From: Sphingobacteriaceae bacterium
Lineage (GTDB): Bacteria > Bacteroidota > Bacteroidia > B-17B0 > Aurantibacillaceae
Reading direction: 5' to 3'
Length of the DNA stretch: 64,000 nt
NCBI GenBank assembly: GCA_016709575.1
Contig: JADJMM010000014.1
Coordinates: forward strand, 85,153 to 149,152
Shown piece by piece: positions 26,547 to 36,280 of the stretch. Within the stretch, counting starts at the first letter, position 1; each line of letters begins with the position of its first letter. The notes under the pieces were generated by a model. That model was not told where the DNA came from, searched no databases, and saw only the letters and a list, made by a program, of their open reading frames with translations. Made by a program: the position numbers and the translations under genes.

Positions 26547-27731
26547 ATGAACTGTTTTTTAAAACATTTATTAATTATTCTTGTTCTGCTGCAGGAGCAT
26601 TCACTAAAGGCTCAGAATTTTGTGGCTGATTCGAGTTTTGAGCATAATAAGTACATTCCGCTTATTCTTTCTTCAATTGGCGCAAATAATTCTTGGTCGG
26701 CACCAACAATGGGAACTACTGATTTGTTTTGCGAGTGTAGTAAGAAAGATAGAGCAAAGTCTGAATCGCAAGTTCCTAATAACCCAATGGGGATACAAAA
26801 AGCGAATAGCGGGAAATGTTATGCTGGTTTCTATTTATTCTCCCATCACGATTATCATGAGTATTTAATTACACAATTAATGTCGCCATTAACGGGAGGT
26901 GTTAAATACGATTTGACTTTTTACTTGAGTTTGGCAGATTATTCACGTGCTACTATTGAGCAAATTGGTGTTTGTTTTTTAAAAGGGAGTGTCACTTATA
27001 CAAGTTCAGGTTATATTACGGGATTAAAACCAATTCATATTAAAATTAATGAAGAGGTAGGAACGGACACAGTTGAATGGCATAAGATAAGTTTAGAGTA
27101 CAAGGCAAAAGGCGGAGAGCAATATTTATTGATAGGAAGTTTTGACGAAGGTTATATTGGTGCTACAAATGTAAAAGCTCCAAAAAGCGTACACACCAGA
27201 ATTAATCAACGTACCGATAGAGATGCTTATTATTATATTGATGATGTAAGTTTAAGAAGACAGCCTGCAGTTTATGTGGCCTACTTCGACACGATTGTAA
27301 AACCAAAAATAGACACTCTACGACCAACAGTTTTTAATACACCAACGATTGATTCTTCAGGAAATAAAATTCCTCCTGAAATATTATTGGATAAACCACT
27401 TATTTTAAATAATGTTTTGTTTGAAACAGGTGAGGCTAAATTATTGCCTTCATCTTTTGCTGAATTAGATTCAGTATCTGTGTATTTAAATAGTAAACCA
27501 ACTCTTAAAATTGAAATTACGGGACACACCGATAATAAAGGAAGTGAAACGATAAACCAAACACTTTCTGAGAAAAGAGCTCAAGCTGTTGCAGATTATT
27601 TAATCACAAAGAGAATTGAACCAACGCGTATTACTTACAAAGGTTATGGTAGTCAAAAACCAATTACCACTAATGAAACTGAAGAAGGACGCAAATTAAA
27701 TAGAAGAGTAGAGTTTATGTTATCGCGATAA
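26547..27731 (+). CDS. OmpA-family outer-membrane protein with jelly-roll-like N-terminal domain
   Basis: A signal peptide is followed by a beta-sandwich domain (FVADSSFEHNKYIPL to YYYIDDVSLRR, about residues 25-240) like those of carbohydrate-binding or DUF642-type proteins. The OmpA peptidoglycan-binding domain follows (ITGHTDNKGS, LSEKRAQAVADYL, GRKLNRRVEF, about 305-394). It should link the outer membrane to peptidoglycan. The start at 26547 (MNCFLKHLL) is preferred over an upstream Met because the signal peptide begins there. A clear paralogue sits in the cassette array at 42004-43119. Confidence 0.85.
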   Translation: MNCFLKHLLIILVLLQEHSLKAQNFVADSSFEHNKYIPLILSSIGANNSWSAPTMGTTDLFCECSKKDRAKSESQVPNNPMGIQKANSGKCYAGFYLFSHHDYHEYLITQLMSPLTGGVKYDLTFYLSLADYSRATIEQIGVCFLKGSVTYTSSGYITGLKPIHIKINEEVGTDTVEWHKISLEYKAKGGEQYLLIGSFDEGYIGATNVKAPKSVHTRINQRTDRDAYYYIDDVSLRRQPAVYVAYFDTIVKPKIDTLRPTVFNTPTIDSSGNKIPPEILLDKPLILNNVLFETGEAKLLPSSFAELDSVSVYLNSKPTLKIEITGHTDNKGSETINQTLSEKRAQAVADYLITKRIEPTRITYKGYGSQKPITTNETEEGRKLNRRVEFMLSR

Positions 27732-27763
27732 CGAGATACTTTTCGATTGTAAAGAAAAGGTTT

Positions 27764-28552
27764 TTAAACCCAGGCATTTTTAACTGCTAATAACACAGCA
27801 TCTGTCATGGTCTGACAATTTGTTTTTGCTAAAATACTTTTTCGCTGTGATTTTATAGTTTCTTCACTACGTTGTGTAAGGTTGGCAATTTCTTTTGACG
27901 ATAAACCTTTGTGAACAAACTTGAGAATTTCTAATTCTTTTGGTGTTAAATTATAATCTTCAACTACATCAACTAATGAGTAAATCCGCTCATAAACCTT
28001 ATCCCACTTCCCTTTAGAATTTTGCTGGTGAATTCTGCAAAATAATTCAGGTTTGGTATGGATGTCAGTTAAATCGGATGTAGTACCTAAAATGACTAAA
28101 GGGTTATAGTCTTCATCCAGCATTAAATGAGAAAATTGTTGCAAAAGAACTCTGTAGGTATTGTCCTTTTGTAATAAACGGTAACTATAACTTACTTTTA
28201 CTCTGGTTATATCTAAATCCTTTATTTTTTTAATAAACTCATGTCCTTCAACAAAAAATTTCGAGGTTATAATGTTTGCATCTGTTGGATGCATTAGTTC
28301 CATTACTTTCATCGGCCCCATTTTTTTACATTCGGCTTGGTTATAACCTAAGATAGAATTGGTATTCGGACTTAAATACAAAAATTCACTTGTTCTAAAA
28401 TCAATGATGAAAACATTTCTATCTAAAAATCCCAAGCTGGGATCGAAATTTTCTAAGTTCTCGAAGTGTTTTTCGTAATTGGGTACGGCTATTTCACCAA
28501 TTGCGTTTCGGGCAGATTTAACATACTCAAAAAACTCAGGTAATTTTTTCAT
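27764..28552 (-). CDS. PAS-LuxR transcriptional regulator
   Basis: An N-terminal PAS-like domain (about residues 40-160, with FIIDFRTSEFLYLSPNTNSILGY) precedes a LuxR-type helix-turn-helix (LTPKELEILKFVHKGLSSKEIANLTQRSEETIKSQRKSI, split: LTPKELEILKFV, SSKEIANLTQRSEETIKSQR). It likely senses a ligand through PAS and controls genes nearby or elsewhere. The 262 residues are full length. Intact, convergent with the OmpA-like gene. Confidence 0.85.
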   Translation of the reverse strand: MKKLPEFFEYVKSARNAIGEIAVPNYEKHFENLENFDPSLGFLDRNVFIIDFRTSEFLYLSPNTNSILGYNQAECKKMGPMKVMELMHPTDANIITSKFFVEGHEFIKKIKDLDITRVKVSYSYRLLQKDNTYRVLLQQFSHLMLDEDYNPLVILGTTSDLTDIHTKPELFCRIHQQNSKGKWDKVYERIYSLVDVVEDYNLTPKELEILKFVHKGLSSKEIANLTQRSEETIKSQRKSILAKTNCQTMTDAVLLAVKNAWV

Positions 28553-28621
28553 TTTCTTTTCACCCTAAGGGGTGATTGTAGGTAAAGATAACGAAATATA
28601 GTTTTGTCTAAAAATATTGAA

Positions 28622-30302
28622 ATGAAAAAAATAAAAAAAGCATTACTGTTTATATCTATGTGGGTATCTATAGTATCGGTTAAATCGTAAATCCCAAATT
28701 ATAATTGGGCTATCAAGTTTGGTACTGATAACTTTCATAGTTTGTACTCCACAACGCTTGACAAATCCGGAAATATATACAGTATTGGGATTTTTCAAGG
28801 CACCCTTGATATCGATCCAGGCGCAACTACAAGCAATTTTATTTCAAATGGTGGGTATGATATCTATATTCAAAAGTTTAATACAGCTGGTAATCTTGTT
28901 TGGGCCAAACAATTTGGCGGGGTATATAATGACTATGGCACCGATATTGAAATTCAAAGTAATGGAAATGTTATTATTACCGGAAATTTTGAAGGAGTTG
29001 TGGATTTTGATCCTAGTGTAAGTACCTATACTCTAAGTTCTGGTGTTTCAAACGCCGATATTTTTTTAGTGTCATTAACAAGTGCAGGTAACTTCAATTT
29101 TGCAAAGAGCTATGGCAATAACACCGGAAATGAACTTGCTCAACAACTTAAAATAGATGGGCTCAATAATATTTATTTTACGGGCTATACTTCTTCTCAA
29201 ACTGGCGATATTGATCCAGGTCCATCCACATTTACAGTAGGTAATAATACTTACGAGGCCTTGGTTGCTAAATTAGATAATGGAGGTAATATGCAATGGG
29301 CTAAAAGTTTTGGTGGATCCGGTAATGATTATGGTGCAAGTATCGCTTTAGATAGTTCGAATTTTGTTTATACTGTCGGACAGTTTCAGGGTTCAGTTGA
29401 CCTTGACCCATCTGCTAATACTTACACAGCTTTATCTAATGGGGGCTTTGATGGGTTTATTCAAAAATTAAATTCTAACGGTCAGTTTATTTGGGCCAAA
29501 AAGTATAGGGGGGCCTCCGGAGAAGTATTCAATTCGGTAGTGTGTGACAAATTAAACAAAATTTATGTGGGTGGTACCTTTTATAATACAGTGGATTTTA
29601 ATCCGGGACTTGCAACAAATACTCTCACTTCTAATGGTAATACTGATATTTTTGTTTTAAAACTAGATTCTAATGCTAATTACATTTGGGCCTATAACTA
29701 TGGCGGCGCAAGCTATGAAAGTAACCCATTACTTTCAGTTGACAGCCTAAATAATTTATATACTATTGGAAATTATAATGGGACAATAGATTTCGACCCG
29801 AGTTTGTCTGTTTCAAATCTAAGTTCTGCCGGATTATTTATTCAAAAACTATCTTCAGTAGGTGTGTTTGATTGGGTAGCAGGTTTAACCACTGTTGCAA
29901 GTACCTCAGGCACCTCAATAAATATTTCAAGTATTGGCGATATTGTTTTTAGTGGAAACTTCGCATCGGCAATAGATTGTGATCCTAGTTCTGGTACTGC
30001 CATGTTAACTACATCTACCTTAACACCACTCGGAGAATCAAATCTTTTTATCTGTAAATGGTCACCAGTCACTTCAACCGGTTTAAGTGAGATGCCAGAA
30101 AATGATTTTAATGTAAATGTATTTCCAAATTATTTTGAAAATGCTTTATTAAGGTCGAATCAAAATAACTGTAAACTTTCCATTACAGATATTCAAGGTA
30201 AAGAGATATATACTAACAACATAATGAAAATCTGAAAAAATCAATTCCGAAAAAATCAGTTCCGGAATTTACTTCTTAACTATTTCCAATGAATTTTCTT
30301 AA
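28622..30302 (+). CDS. T9SS-exported SBBP-type beta-propeller protein (in-frame stop and frameshift)
   Basis: Signal peptide MKKIKKALLFISMWVSIVSVKS, then propeller-like repeats of about 50 residues (LVWAKQFGGVYNDYG, MQWAKSFGGSGNDYG, FIWAKKYRGASGE, YIWAYNYGGASYE) with FDPS strands. The end is a T9SS type A sorting domain (FNVNVFPNYFENALL, GIYFLTISN). The frame is open except for a TAA at 28688-28690, right at the signal cleavage site, where homologous KSQ suggests CAA. Another shift near 30230 hides the last 25 residues. The protein is surface-displayed or secreted. Confidence 0.75.
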
Positions 30303-30772
30303 AACAGTAAAGATAATAAACAAAATTAAAATAAAATTAGAAATAAATGATAAAAAAACAGACTACGTTTATGTTGCTCCGGGTTTTAACCGTAAGCAGG
30401 TTGTTTTTGCCAACAAAAAGTATTTGTACATTTTTGATAGCCAGCATTCAACAGTAAATATTGAAACCACTTTTTTATAAAAGGAAGAAAATCCACGATT
30501 ACTTTACAGAAGTGCTAAATAATAAAGAAGCCACTTTAGAAAGTTTGCATTTGGAACTGAGTGGCCTTCAAAGAAAGTAAGTCGGATGGTGTCTCTAATG
30601 TAAAAATAGTTGAAATTGATAAGTTAAAGCACTTTGATGTTAAAGCCAGTTTTTTAGTAGTGCAATTTATGGTGATCAAAAATTTGGAATGGGTTATTTA
30701 CCATTAGTGTTAAATGTGGGAAAGCAAAAGCATGAAATGAAAGCATTTTATCTTAATCAATTAAAAAAGTAA
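30289..30772 (+). pseudogene. Broken gene for a small protein of unknown function
   Basis: Coding sense can be followed across several shifts: INDKKTDYVYVAPGFNRKQV, then KIHDYFTEVLNNKEATLE, KSDGVSNVKIVEIDKLKHFD, and the end FGMGYLPLVLNVGKQKHEMK with a stop at 30770-30772. Breaks lie near 30475, 30575 and 30655. The first part overlaps the end of the propeller gene, so the true start is uncertain. About 160 residues, no family recognised. Confidence 0.4.
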
Positions 30773-30776
30773 TTGT

Positions 30777-31074
30777 ATGTGGGGACTAAATTTGAAACAT
30801 AATGAAACAATTTCCTATGATACAGCGAATAGACCACTGTTAATTCATAAAATAGATTCTATGTTAAAGCAGAATGATTTTAAAGAAATTAATGTTTCGA
30901 GCCATCTGATTACATGTAGAAAAGAGTACGCCTTTTATTTATTATTTTTTTGGTGGACTTAGCTCACGTACCTATTATACCATCAGTTTAACAGATGACG
31001 GAAATCTTACAGTAGAATGCTCATTAACCAAAGGTCCGGGTACCGATTGGGGTATTGTAAAAAAGAACACTTAA
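30777..31074 (+). pseudogene. Small unknown gene, frameshifted
   Basis: MWGLNLKHNETISYDTANRP continues to CRKEYAFYLLFF, and one shift near 30945 gives FFGGLSSRTYYTISLTDDGN and the end GPGTDWGIVKKNT. Total about 99 residues. It lies five bases after the previous broken gene, suggesting one operon. No function assigned. Confidence 0.4.
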
Positions 31075-31107
31075 ATTAATTGAACTAATAAATCCTTAAA
31101 ATAGATT

Positions 31108-32050
31108 ATGAAAAAAATAATTTTATCAACCCTTATTGTTATTTTTTGTTTGGAAACAAAATCGCAGACTCAATTTAAAATTCAGGACCCGGTAGTCGCT
31201 AGTGGTGTTTCGGAATTAAAGAAAACTGAATTTTATACAAAGCAATTAAAAGAGTTAGGTTTTACTGATAAAGATGTAACAATTAAAACCTTTCCTATTA
31301 GAAAATTCTATTCTGATGCAGCGGGTGCATTAACGAGATCTTTAGTGGAGGCGGATAGGGCTGAATTTTTCATTGAGGCAACCACCAAAAAAATGCAGCA
31401 GGTGTAATTTATAAATTAGAGGATCTATAGTGTTTACACGAGCTGACGTACAAGGCGATGAATTTGGAAGTTATAATTCGAAATTCAATAATGTTGGAAA
31501 GTTTATCATCAGAATGTAACTAATTTCTTACCTGCCAATCAAAAGTATATTGTAAATCCGCAAACAGTAGTAAAATTAATTCATAGCGGATTAACCCAAG
31601 GAAAATAAAGCCTAATTTTTTATCAGCACCTTACGAAGGTTACTTTAATGACGTAATTCGGTTAGACTCTATAAACTTATACAAAGACGAACTAGTTTCA
31701 GCTACCAAACAATATTACTTTTTGAATGGAATGCTTTTGCGCTGAATTCACGCCTGATACGGGGTATATTACCAACTATACATTCCAGAACTACATTAGT
31801 TCAGAAATAACGGTTGAAATAATAAACGGTGAACCGGAAATAACAAAATGTTATTTTGTTAATTCGGAATAGAGAAAAATGTTTTTGGAGGTGATAGATG
31901 TATTCATGCATATGATACCTTTTGGGGTATAAAATGGGTTGGAACTGAGGCTATATTAGGTAAGGAAAAAGTAATTTCAACAAATGTGTTAACTGGTAAA
32001 AGAATGATTTGTTTCTTGAGTCTTTTGCTAAAACGATTTCAGATTTATAA
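31108..32050 (+). pseudogene. Secreted protein gene with many frameshifts
   Basis: The signal peptide MKKIILSTLIVIFCLETKSQ is clear. The frame then breaks repeatedly (near 31395, 31500, 31590, 31735, 31865, 32005). The coding sense stays visible in pieces such as FTRADVQGDEFGSYNSKFNN, APYEGYFNDVIRLDSINLYK, EFTPDTGYITNYTFQNYISS, GGDRCIHAYDTFWGIKWVGT and NDLFLESFAKTISDL with a stop at 32048-32050. The full protein would be about 310 residues. No family recognised. The even spread of single-base shifts points to poor read support rather than slow decay. Confidence 0.45.
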
Positions 32051-33168
32051 AAGCTTGAACGAGCAATCCTTCATGAAAAATTAGAACCTTTTGTGGTTTC
32101 AAGAATGTTACTACGCTTTCAAAAGAGTTGTATAAAAAATTTCAATTGGGTTTTTTGGCTAAATATTAAAAAGAGGGTTCTGATTTTAAAATATAATGGT
32201 ACCTAATACAAAGGCCAAAAAAAGTTGGAAGTCCTCGAACAATTACACTTTACAATAAAATTGGATGTATAAGTTACGAGAATAAGAAGTATAAGTATAA
32301 TAAAGTCATTTTATTATAGTAGCCGGGTTGATAAATAATTAGCAATATGCTAGGCAGTTACGGAATAAATGAAATTGAAAAACTAACGGATGAATTAACT
32401 TGCACCCAATAGAAATAAGTAAAATTACAAGAGAGTTTAGTTTTGGGAGGCAACCTTAAATTTAGCATTGAAAAGATGGAATTTGAATTAGTGATATGAT
32501 TCCGCAATGGAATGTAAGCGTATTTTGGAATATGAAATACTAGTACTAAATAAACTGCCCTGGCTTGTTATAATTATGATGTATGAAATAATGGTCTTAA
32601 AAAATCCAAAATAAGAATATAAATTTAGTTTTGAACATTTGTTTAAAGCGAGATAAAATAGTTTTGAAAGGTTTTCATATTTGTTAGCAAGAAGTGGAGT
32701 AAGGACTAAAATCTTCGAACAATGTTTTTTGAAAACAGATTAAATGAATTTAGTAAAGATAAGGAAATTATTTAATACAGCGCATTTTGAAAAGAGAGAT
32801 TGTCTTGAATTAATCCAATTAACTGAAATGTAGTAACGATGTAAGCAAGAGCTTATCATGCTGCAGCTATAATGGTGTCTAGTAAATATCTTATTAATCC
32901 TTTTAAAATTTCTAAAATTTTTAATGAAGGTAAAGCTTAACTAGAAGATGTTAGTAAGTGAAAATTTTAAGGAAGTGAAATCCGATTTCTTAGATATTCA
33001 ATTCAACTTAACACACCAAAATTTATTGGGTATTATAAAAGCATAGAAGGAGATAGGGATTTTTTGGTAAAGTATATTCTAAAAAACAAAGATTCAGAGC
33101 TAACAAATCATATGATGATTTTTTTAAAAGACACAAAGGATGTTATTTTAAAAGCTATTTTAAGGATT
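32051..33168. other. Gene-poor broken stretch, nothing firm
   Basis: No reading frame longer than about 45 codons is convincing. Scraps of coding-like sequence on the plus strand include KVGSPRTITLYNKIGCISYE near 32230 and TPKFIGYYKSIEGDRDFLVK with ILKNKDSELTNHMMIFLKD around 33015-33140. They suggest one or two more frameshifted genes in the same operon. The base composition is very A-rich. I see no RNA gene or repeat. Confidence 0.4.
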
Positions 33169-33726
33169 TTACAAAACCCTTTTTTGTTGCGCACTGGTTT
33201 TAATCGCCTTTTCTAATCTTGATAATTGAGTTTTTTCTTGTTTTGCACTCATAACCCAATGAATAATTACTTTTTTATAGGAAGGCGCCTGAACAATAAA
33301 AAAATCCCAAGCCACTTTATTCTTTTTAAATTCTCTTTTATAGTTTGGAGATAAATCAACAGGCTCTGTTTCGAATGAATAAACTCCCGACTTACTTTCT
33401 TTGCGTAATTCAAATGCTTTTTGTCCGGCTGGAGTCATGAGTCCGGCCTTCGTGAGTTCTTCAACCTTCTTTATATTGATATTACTCCAATTACTTGTGC
33501 TTCTACGAGGCGTAAAACGATTGCAATAGCTTTCTCATCAATCGACCTTCTTACGCCATCTATCCAACCAAAACAAAGCGCCTGAGCAACGGATTGCGAC
33601 CAAGTCATAGATGGTTTCTTGGTCCCCACTTTATAAAAAACCGACAAACACTTCGGTTTCTTTTTTGTGATTCTTTTTTAACCAATTTCTAAACTCAGCA
33701 GGCGTTGCAAAAAAAATAACTTTCAT
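33169..33726 (-). CDS. YdeI/OmpD-associated family protein (frameshifted)
   Basis: N-terminal half: FATPAEFRNWLKKNHKKETE, GFYKVGTKKPSMTWSQSVAQ, CFGWIDGVRRSIDEK. C-terminal half after a shift near 33505: FTPRRSTSNWSNINIKKVEE, GLMTPAGQKAFE and APSYKKVIIHWVMSAKQEKT. This is the complete YdeI pattern at about 185 residues. The exact role of the family is unclear, though some members protect against cationic peptides. It lies next to two proteins of related or similarly small type. Confidence 0.8.
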
Positions 33727-33743
33727 AATAAAATTGTCGAAGA

Positions 33744-34319
33744 TTAAACTCTTAACGATGTACGGAACGCTCTTGCTGCATAATAAGATTCTGCTCCGTT
33801 ATGATAAACAAAAACGGTGTTAAATCGGCGGTCACAAAAAAGAGCGCCGCCTAATTCTCTTATTTCTTTAGGCGTTTTTACCCAGCTCGATGTTTTTAAA
33901 TCAAATTCGCCAAGTTTTTGTAATTCGCGATATTGTTCTTCCGATAGAATCTCAGCACCCATTTCAGTAGCCATGCCTATGGCACTATTTTTTGGTTTGT
34001 GTTCTTTTCTCGATTGTAATGCTTCGTGGTCGTAACAAAAACTTCTGCGGCCTTTTGGACTCTCCTCAGAGCAATCGATAAATATGTACTCACCACTTTT
34101 TTTATCAAAACCTACAACATCGGGCTCGCCACCTGTAATTTCCATTTCGTCGAGTGACCATAATTTTTCTGGACTTGCTTCAAGTTTTGCTTGAACTTTT
34201 GCCCATTCAATTCCCTTATGGCGATTCATGTTTTTCTCGAAACGTGTTTTTAATATTTCAAGTAGTTCTTCACTTTGTTGGGAGGATAGACTTTTTTTTG
34301 AATTACTATTTTTTTTCAT
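33744..34319 (-). CDS. DUF4256 family protein
   Basis: 191 residues with the DUF4256 pattern: ILKTRFEKNMNRHKGIEW, LDEMEITGGEPDVVGFDKK, IDCSEESPKGRRSFCYDHEA, GMATEMGAEILSEEQYREL and ELGGALFCDRRFNTVFVYHNG. The function of the family is unknown to me. Cytoplasmic, no signal peptide. It lies between a YdeI-type and a DUF1801-type gene on the same strand with short gaps. Intact. Confidence 0.85.
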   Translation of the reverse strand: MKKNSNSKKSLSSQQSEELLEILKTRFEKNMNRHKGIEWAKVQAKLEASPEKLWSLDEMEITGGEPDVVGFDKKSGEYIFIDCSEESPKGRRSFCYDHEALQSRKEHKPKNSAIGMATEMGAEILSEEQYRELQKLGEFDLKTSSWVKTPKEIRELGGALFCDRRFNTVFVYHNGAESYYAARAFRTSLRV

Positions 34320-34330
34320 GGAATTTTCAT

Positions 34331-34910
34331 TTAATCATCTAAACCTTTACCATTCAGAATTTGGTTTGTATATTTTTTAATTCTTGCTTCACGTGTTTGG
34401 GATTGTTTTGCCGACGAGAAGTAGAGTAAATAGCCCTCTTTGACGTCCTGGTGTTAAAGCGTAAAAGGCTTTTTTTAATGCAGGTGTTTTACTAAGCTTG
34501 CTTTTAAATTCTTCCGGCATGTTGAACTCTGAAGTTTTTTTTAATTCAACTTTCAATCCAGCTTTCTCTATAGCAATAGCTTCTTTAATGTAGTTTTTTA
34601 AAACACTTTTTAGTTTCACAATTTCTTTCACGTTTGTAAAACGAATTTGGCGTGCTGCTTGAACATTTTTTGTTTGTTGAATGAGAATGCCGTTAGGATC
34701 TTTAAGTAAGGCTCCTTTAAAAAATAAAAACGCACAATACTCTTTGAAAACATGAATTAGAACAATATTATTTAGATTGTGCGTGTAACAAGGAACGCCC
34801 CATTTCAATTCTTCATTAAGTTTACAATTTAGGGCAATACTTCTCATGGCCTCAATTTCTTCCGACCATTTTTTTTTTTTCACGAAATACCAATCAACTT
34901 TTGGATTCAT
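34331..34910 (-). CDS. YdeI/DUF1801 family protein (frameshifted at the 3' end)
   Basis: The Met at 34910 starts MNPKVDWYFVKKKKWSEEIE. The body has LNEELKWGVPCYTH, LIHVFKEYCAFLFFKGALLK and ALTPGRQRG. After that the frame shifts near 34425, and GYLLYFSSAKQSQTREARIK, YTNQILNGKGLDD follow in the other frame, the classic family ending. Stop at 34331-34333. About 192 residues. Function not established. Confidence 0.8.
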
Positions 34911-34960
34911 CTGCAAATTATTTGCATTAAAGTTACAAAATTTAGGCAAATCAAAAACAC

Positions 34961-35538
34961 TTATTGCTGTTTACTGCGTCTTGCTCTTTTCATAGCCATT
35001 CGACGCTTTGTATGAAAGCCACTTTTTATGCAACCCCAACACCAGGGACGGGGGAGTTCCACATGATTTCTGTTTTTCCATTTTTTTTGGCGCCGGCGGT
35101 CTTTGAAATATCGAGTACGCTATTGAGAGATAATAAATACTGTATCTGTTTTTTGTCGACCTCTTTATTAATAGTTTGGCGGGCTATTTTCTGTTCTTTG
35201 CCCATACTTTGAATTTCAATTTGCCAACCCGGAGAGTATTTTTTTAAACCTGCCTTTAGTTTTTTAACCCGGTTTTTTGTGAGTTGCTCGGTTTCATTGC
35301 TATCGCGCCAAATTGTGTAACTAACAATATCATCTAAATTTTCGGCAATATATTTAAAGCAAGAATCTACAGCGTATGGCATTTTGGCGTAGTCAGTAGA
35401 ATTGTTTTTAAAATAAATACTGGGGAAAGTCATCTCCAACTCACTTTTAACAAGTCTATTGATCTCTGTATTTTGTGCACTAAGACTTATTGAGGGAATT
35501 ATAAAAATCAATAATAGTTTTATAGTCTGTTGTCGCAT
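34961..35538 (-). CDS. Secreted protein with basic Cys/Trp-containing tail (frameshifted)
   Basis: A signal peptide (1-21, ...SLSAQ) is followed by a helical domain (KSELEMTFPSIYFKNNSTDY, ENLDDIVSYTIWRDS). In the annotated frame it ends VPGVGVA. A shift in the CCCCC run near 35053 instead gives SPRPWCWGCIKSGFHTKRR, MAMKRARRSKQQ and a stop at 34961-34963. That ending reads like real coding sequence, so I take the longer form of about 192 residues. No family recognised. Confidence 0.55.
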
Positions 35539-35665
35539 TTTAGCTAATATAGTATAAATACGACAAAAGATCTCAAAGGCTGCATGAATTGTAGGGAATA
35601 CTGAAAGTAGATGTAAAATATAGATTTATAATCGGACAACAAATTCATGTCTTCAGCGTTATGCA

Positions 35666-36280
35666 ATGGTGATGAAATTGTATGCCGCTTTAGCTCTGTC
35701 AAGTGTAATTTCGACATTGTTTTCGCAAGAAAATAGTGATTATGTAGTCAAGTTGAATAAGGATACGGTTTTCCTTAAAAGCATTAAAATGGATAGCAAA
35801 GTCAGAAATGTTATTTGTGAAGGAAATGGAAAGAAAATTAAGTATCAAGCCAAAGATATTTTAGCGGCAAAAATTGATACGGTATTTTATGAGTCGGGAT
35901 TAGTTCGATTGAAAAATATTGGATCTAAACATATTGTTTTTCTTCAAAAAACAGTAGTTGGAGATTTGACTTTGTATGAGATTAATGTGAAGAGAACTAA
36001 ATTTTTATGGAAAACATTTGGGAAGATTTAGTTCATTTAAGATGGGTGTATCGTGCACATGATTGGACTAAAGGGTGATGTGAAGACTGTATATTTATAT
36101 CGAAAGGAAAACGAACCTAATAAAAACTTTTCAAAAAATTGGAGGCGGGAAACTAAAGACTGCAAACTCTCGCATGATAAGTTTGACTCTAAAGCTATAT
36201 CATGGAATCCTACTCCAAAAGAAATTGTCAGGTTTTTTAATACAAATTGTAAAATATTAAGTAAAATGGTTATATCCTAA
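35666..36280 (+). CDS. Secreted protein of unknown function (probably frameshifted)
   Basis: The first frame (121 residues) has a signal peptide ending near SQENSDY and a beta-rich body (VKLNKDTVFLKSIKMDSKVR). A second frame at 36053-36280 continues VKTVYLYRKENEPNKNFSKN and ends ILSKMVIS. One or two shifts near 36030 would join them. The C-terminus overlaps the convergent phosphatase gene by 11 bases. No function assigned. Confidence 0.45.
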
